Of a stretch of 64,000 nucleotides of DNA, positions 61,313 through 64,000 are shown in pieces (the stretch's first letter is position 1; every line of letters begins with the position of its first letter). Under the pieces are notes generated by a model, which did not search any database, was not told where the DNA came from, and saw only the letters and a list, made by a program, of their open reading frames with translations. The DNA is from an uncultured Clostridia bacterium (GTDB lineage: Bacteria > Bacillota > Clostridia > Christensenellales > UBA1242), in NCBI GenBank assembly GCA_947649575.1, contig CANSRZ010000004.1, positions 1 through 64,000 of the forward strand, in the 5' to 3' direction. A program made the translations under genes and the position numbers.

Positions 61313-62353
61313 ATGAAAGATAAATTTAAGGCTTTAAGGGACAAAAAAGATGTCCTTATTTTGTCAATCGAGTCATCTTGTGATGAAACTAGTGTGGCAA
61401 TTGTTAAGAACGGACGCGAGGTTTTGGCTAACATTATTGCAACTCAAATTGAAATCCATAGGCGTTTTGGCGGAGTTGTTCCTGAAGTGGCATCAAGAAA
61501 TCATATAACTGCTATTTCGAACATATTTGAAGAGGCGTTAACAGAGGCAAAAATTACTAAAAATGATATTGACGCAATTGCTGTGACTTATGGAGCGGGG
61601 CTTATTGGTGCGCTTTTAGTGGGAGTTAATTTTGCAAAAGCCTTGGCTTATAGCTTAGACATCCCTTTAATTGCTGTCAGCCATGTGCATGGACATATTT
61701 CTGCAAACTATATTTCTCATCAAGCTTTAAAACCGCCTTTTGTTTGCTTAATGGTTAGTGGTGGGCATACAGCGCTTTTGCAGGTGGACGATTATAACAG
61801 CTTTAAACTTCTTGGCACAACTGTTGACGATGCTGTTGGCGAGGCGTTTGATAAAGTTGCACGTGTGTTGGAACTTCCTTATCCTGGCGGCCCTGAGATT
61901 GACAAACTTGCAAAAAGCGGGCAGAATAACATTAAGTTTACAATTTCAAACAGTTTGAAAGATAGTTTAAATTTTTCTTTTAGCGGTGTTAAAACTGGAG
62001 TTGTTAATCTTGTGCATAATTTGAAGCAGAAAGGCGAGCAAATCAATAAAGCAGATATTGCATGTTCCTTTCAAGAGAGCGTGACTGACGAGCTTTGCGA
62101 AAAAGCAACTCGTGCAATCAAGCAAGCAGGCATAAACAAACTTGTTATTGCAGGCGGGGTTGGAGCAAACAGCTGTTTAAATGCAAAAATGCGCAAGTTT
62201 GCACAAGAAAATAATTTTGAAGTTTTTAGCCCAGTTTTAAAATATTGCACAGATAATGCGGCTATGATAGGCTCGGCGGGTTATTATATGCTCAAAGACG
62301 GCATAGGTCTTGCTGATTTAACGCTTTCGGCAAAGCCTAATGTAAGTTTGTAA
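61313..62353 (+). CDS. tsaD: tRNA N6-adenosine threonylcarbamoyltransferase
   Basis: 346 residues from the ATG at 61313. Transfers threonylcarbamoyl to A37 of ANN-decoding tRNAs, with TsaB and TsaE (not in the window). ASKHA fold: ILSIESSCDETSVAIV, VPEVASRNH, the metal-binding HVHGH, CLMVSGGHTALL, DDAVGEAFDK, PGGPEIDKLA, FSFSGVKTG, VIAGGVGANSCL, CTDNAAMIG. Start choice is uncertain: ATGs also occur at 61274 and 61295, but the first precedes the -10 box and the second would have almost no leader; GAG six bases before 61313 is a weak ribosome site. Confidence 0.93.
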   Translation: MKDKFKALRDKKDVLILSIESSCDETSVAIVKNGREVLANIIATQIEIHRRFGGVVPEVASRNHITAISNIFEEALTEAKITKNDIDAIAVTYGAGLIGALLVGVNFAKALAYSLDIPLIAVSHVHGHISANYISHQALKPPFVCLMVSGGHTALLQVDDYNSFKLLGTTVDDAVGEAFDKVARVLELPYPGGPEIDKLAKSGQNNIKFTISNSLKDSLNFSFSGVKTGVVNLVHNLKQKGEQINKADIACSFQESVTDELCEKATRAIKQAGINKLVIAGGVGANSCLNAKMRKFAQENNFEVFSPVLKYCTDNAAMIGSAGYYMLKDGIGLADLTLSAKPNVSL

Positions 62354-62354
62354 G

Positions 62355-62649
62355 TTTTTTGTGTTACTTTTCTCTTCTTTTCTTTGAAAAGCAAAGAAGC
62401 AAAAGAAACTTTTACTATTAACGCTTTCATATTTTTGCTTTAAATGAAACCTTTTTTCTGGCAAATTTGCAAAACTAAGAAAGCGTTAAAAACTAAATTT
62501 AATTTAGTTATCATTTAAAAGCAAATAAAGCAAGTTTGACAAAACGCAAGATTTTTTAAAAGTTTGCAAAAAAGAAGATATTGTTATATCAAAAAATGTT
62601 GCGTTTTGTTTAGTTTTCTTTTGATTACTTTTCTTGCAAGAAAAGTAAT
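62355..62649 (-). repeat. Composite hairpin element, complete copy, reverse orientation
   Basis: Module 4 (CTTCTTTTCTTTG...CAAAGAAG, about 62373-62399), module 3 TAACGCTTT (62419-62427) / AAAGCGTTA (62480-62488), module 2 ACAAAACGCAA (62539-62549) / TTGCGTTTTGT (62599-62609), linker TTTAGTTTTCTTTTG, and module 1 ATTACTTTTCTT/AAGAAAAGTAAT (62624-62649). Mirror image of the copy at 10320. It fills the tsaD-U32 gap, and module 1 ends 20 bp before the U32 start. Confidence 0.8.
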
Positions 62650-62668
62650 ACATGAAAAAGGAGTTTTT

Positions 62669-63865
62669 ATGGAATTATTAGCACCTGCGGGGAATATGGA
62701 AAAATTGAAGACGGCAGTTCATTTTGGAGCGGACGCAGTCTATTTTTCTGGCAAAAGATATGGATTAAGGGCTTTTGCGGGAAACTTTGATGATAATGAG
62801 ATTGTGGAAGCAATGGAATATTTGCATGCTCATGGCAAAAAAGGTCATGTTACACTGAATATCGTTGCAAATGATAGCGATTTTAATGGACTTGATGAGT
62901 ATCTGGATTTACTTCAAAAAGCCAAGGTGGACGCGATTATTGTAAGCGATGTTGGGCTTATTAGATATATCCACAGAAACGCACCAAACCTTGCAATTCA
63001 TGTTTCAACACAGGCAAATGTCACAAACAGCGAGGCGGTTAAATTTTACGCTGAACTGGGCGCTAAAAGAATTGTTCTTGCGCGTGAAATGAGCCTCTCT
63101 CAAATCAAAAAAATGCATGAAGAGGTTGGCAACCAGATTGAATTAGAGGCGTTTGCTCATGGCGCAATGTGTATTTCTTATTCTGGCAGATGCTTGCTGT
63201 CAAACTATTTGACGGGCAGAGAAAGCAATCGCGGGGCATGCGTGCAAGCGTGCAGGTGGAAATATTTTATTCGCGAAGAAAGTCGTTCTGACGAATATGA
63301 AATGCAGGAAGACGAACGCGGAACTTATATTATGAACTCAAAAGATATGAACATGATTTCACATCTTAAAGAGTTTGAAGATGCTGGCGTAGTTAGCCTT
63401 AAAATTGAGGGCAGAATGAAATCGGCTTACTATGTTGCAACAGTTGTGAACGCTTATCGACAAGCGCTTGACAGCAAAGATATGAAAGCAAGCGAGATAC
63501 TGGTGCGCGAACTTGAAAAAACAAGCCATCGTCAATACACAACTGGCTTTTATCTTGGCGCTAATGATAAAGAATATCTTGAAGACAGCATGCCAGTACA
63601 AACGCATGAGTTTGTTGCAGTTGTAGTTGATAAAAAAGAGGATGGCGTAATTCTTGAACAGCGCAACCGTTTTGTGAAAGGCGAAACGCTTGAAATTCTC
63701 TCTGCCGATAAAAATCTTTTAAATAAACCTTTTGTCGTTGGCGAAATGACCGACGATAAAAACGAGTCAATCGAAGATGTTAAAGGTGTTCAAGCAAGAG
63801 TGTTTGCTAAAACAGATTTGCCACTTCAAGTTGGCGATATTTTAAGAAGAAAGTGCGAGAAATAG
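62669..63865 (+). CDS. U32 family peptidase / tRNA hydroxylation-type protein
   Basis: 398 residues. LLAPAGNMEKLKTAVHFGADAVYFSG at the N-terminus (TIM-barrel start), then ELEAFAHGAMCISYSGRCLLSNYLTGRESNRG region with the conserved Cys set (AMCISYSGRC, GACVQACRW), then DMNMISHL, SLKIEGRMKS and YYVATVVNAYR. Relatives (YrrO/TrhP, RlhA) act with prephenate-linked hydroxylation of tRNA U34 or of 23S rRNA rather than as proteases. Which branch this is cannot be told here. ATG at 62669 after AAAAGGAGTTTTT; the upstream in-frame ATG at 62564 lies in the repeat element. Confidence 0.9.
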   Translation: MELLAPAGNMEKLKTAVHFGADAVYFSGKRYGLRAFAGNFDDNEIVEAMEYLHAHGKKGHVTLNIVANDSDFNGLDEYLDLLQKAKVDAIIVSDVGLIRYIHRNAPNLAIHVSTQANVTNSEAVKFYAELGAKRIVLAREMSLSQIKKMHEEVGNQIELEAFAHGAMCISYSGRCLLSNYLTGRESNRGACVQACRWKYFIREESRSDEYEMQEDERGTYIMNSKDMNMISHLKEFEDAGVVSLKIEGRMKSAYYVATVVNAYRQALDSKDMKASEILVRELEKTSHRQYTTGFYLGANDKEYLEDSMPVQTHEFVAVVVDKKEDGVILEQRNRFVKGETLEILSADKNLLNKPFVVGEMTDDKNESIEDVKGVQARVFAKTDLPLQVGDILRRKCEK

Positions 63866-63886
63866 AGTAAAAATGCTCTATTTTTT
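63860..63886 (+). terminator. Terminator of the U32 gene
   Basis: AATAGAG / CTCTATT with T6; the left arm includes the stop codon. Confidence 0.75.
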
Positions 63887-63894
63887 GATTTTTC

Positions 63895-63923
63895 TTGCTT
63901 ATTTTTGGTTTTTGATATATAAT
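63895..63923 (+). promoter_or_regulatory. Putative promoter of rsmE
   Basis: TTGCTT (63895-63900), 17-bp spacer, TATAAT (63918-63923); only 7 bp separate the -10 box from the ATG, so the mRNA would be nearly leaderless or start inside. Confidence 0.5.
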
Positions 63924-63930
63924 CATTTAC

Positions 63931-64000
63931 ATGAGAAGATTTTTTGGAAGAATGGTCGGCGATGAAATAATCGTTGACGGTGAGGAATTTAAACATTTGA
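63931..64000 (+). CDS. rsmE: 16S rRNA (uracil-1498-N3)-methyltransferase, N-terminal fragment
   Basis: Only the first 23 codons fall in the window: MRRFFGRMVGDEIIVDG then EEFKHL. The MRRFF start and the DGEEFKHL pattern are typical of the N-terminal PUA-like domain of RsmE, which methylates U1498 of 16S rRNA. The gene is cut by the window edge. Assignment rests on this short stretch. Confidence 0.7.
   Translation, partial: MRRFFGRMVGDEIIVDGEEFKHL

Overview
The window looks like the chromosome of an AT-rich, endospore-forming member of the Clostridia (Bacillota), probably an uncultivated gut-type lineage. The evidence is a broad sporulation set (spoIIR, sleB-ypeB, spoVG, spoIIGA-sigE, sigG, ymxH, spoIVA, spoVM and a SipL-like DUF3794/LysM protein), a MurE with the DNPR signature of meso-diaminopimelate ligases, FeoAB, and the low-GC gene orders rpsO-pnp, priA-def-fmt-rlmN-rsgA-rpe and spoVM-rpmB-yloU-yloV. 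The species cannot be read from the sequence. I saw no tRNA, rRNA, transposase, integrase or cas gene.

Layout. 1-1517: 3' part of a GLUG-repeat surface protein gene. 1763-4486: rpsO and pnp. 4883-7669: second GLUG gene. 7807-14511: rpoZ, priA and a tightly overlapping def-fmt-rlmN-rsgA-rpe operon. 14590-19324: veg (minus strand), SipL-like, spoIIR, sleB, ypeB. 19665-22526: a different, N-terminally anchored GLUG protein, then spoVG (minus strand). 23038-36127: a cell-wall and division cluster (alpha/beta hydrolase, membrane-embedded MurF-like ligase, ddl, murE, mraY, murD, ftsW, murA, ftsQ, ftsA-like, ftsZ) with no murG, murC or murB. 36689-42278: spoIIGA-sigE, a GLUG gene inserted before sigG, sigG, ymxH. 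42511-49174: nrdR (minus strand), feoAB, der, plsY, spoIVA. 49709-55048: GLUG gene, spoVM (32 codons), rpmB (minus strand), yloU, yloV/fakA. 55282-60025: coat-like protein (minus strand) and the largest GLUG gene. 60120-64000: prfB with its programmed frameshift, tsaD, a U32 peptidase-family gene and the start of rsmE.

The most notable system is the GLUG surface-protein family and its control. Four members (4883, 38658, 49709, 56417) are each preceded by a TTGACA / TATACT-type promoter whose spacer contains exactly nine consecutive G residues. This is the architecture of slipped-strand, phase-variable promoters. In three of the four, the -35 box also lies in one arm of a perfect 12-bp inverted repeat with a 28-bp centre. 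The family shares N-terminal leader segments, GLUG modules and a C-terminal block, which suggests a recombining surface repertoire switched at transcription.

Two families of short structured repeats fill the intergenic spaces. One is a module of about 62 bp, often in tandem, with a 5-bp stem that changes in a compensatory way (GCAAC/GTTGC, CAAGC/GCTTG, CAAAC/GTTTG, GCCCA/TGGGC). One copy appears to have inserted into the 5' leader of a GLUG gene. The other is a composite element with a conserved TTACTTTTCTT hairpin, a conserved linker, and a second hairpin whose arms differ completely between copies yet are perfectly self-complementary in each. Neither family is explained by the coding features.
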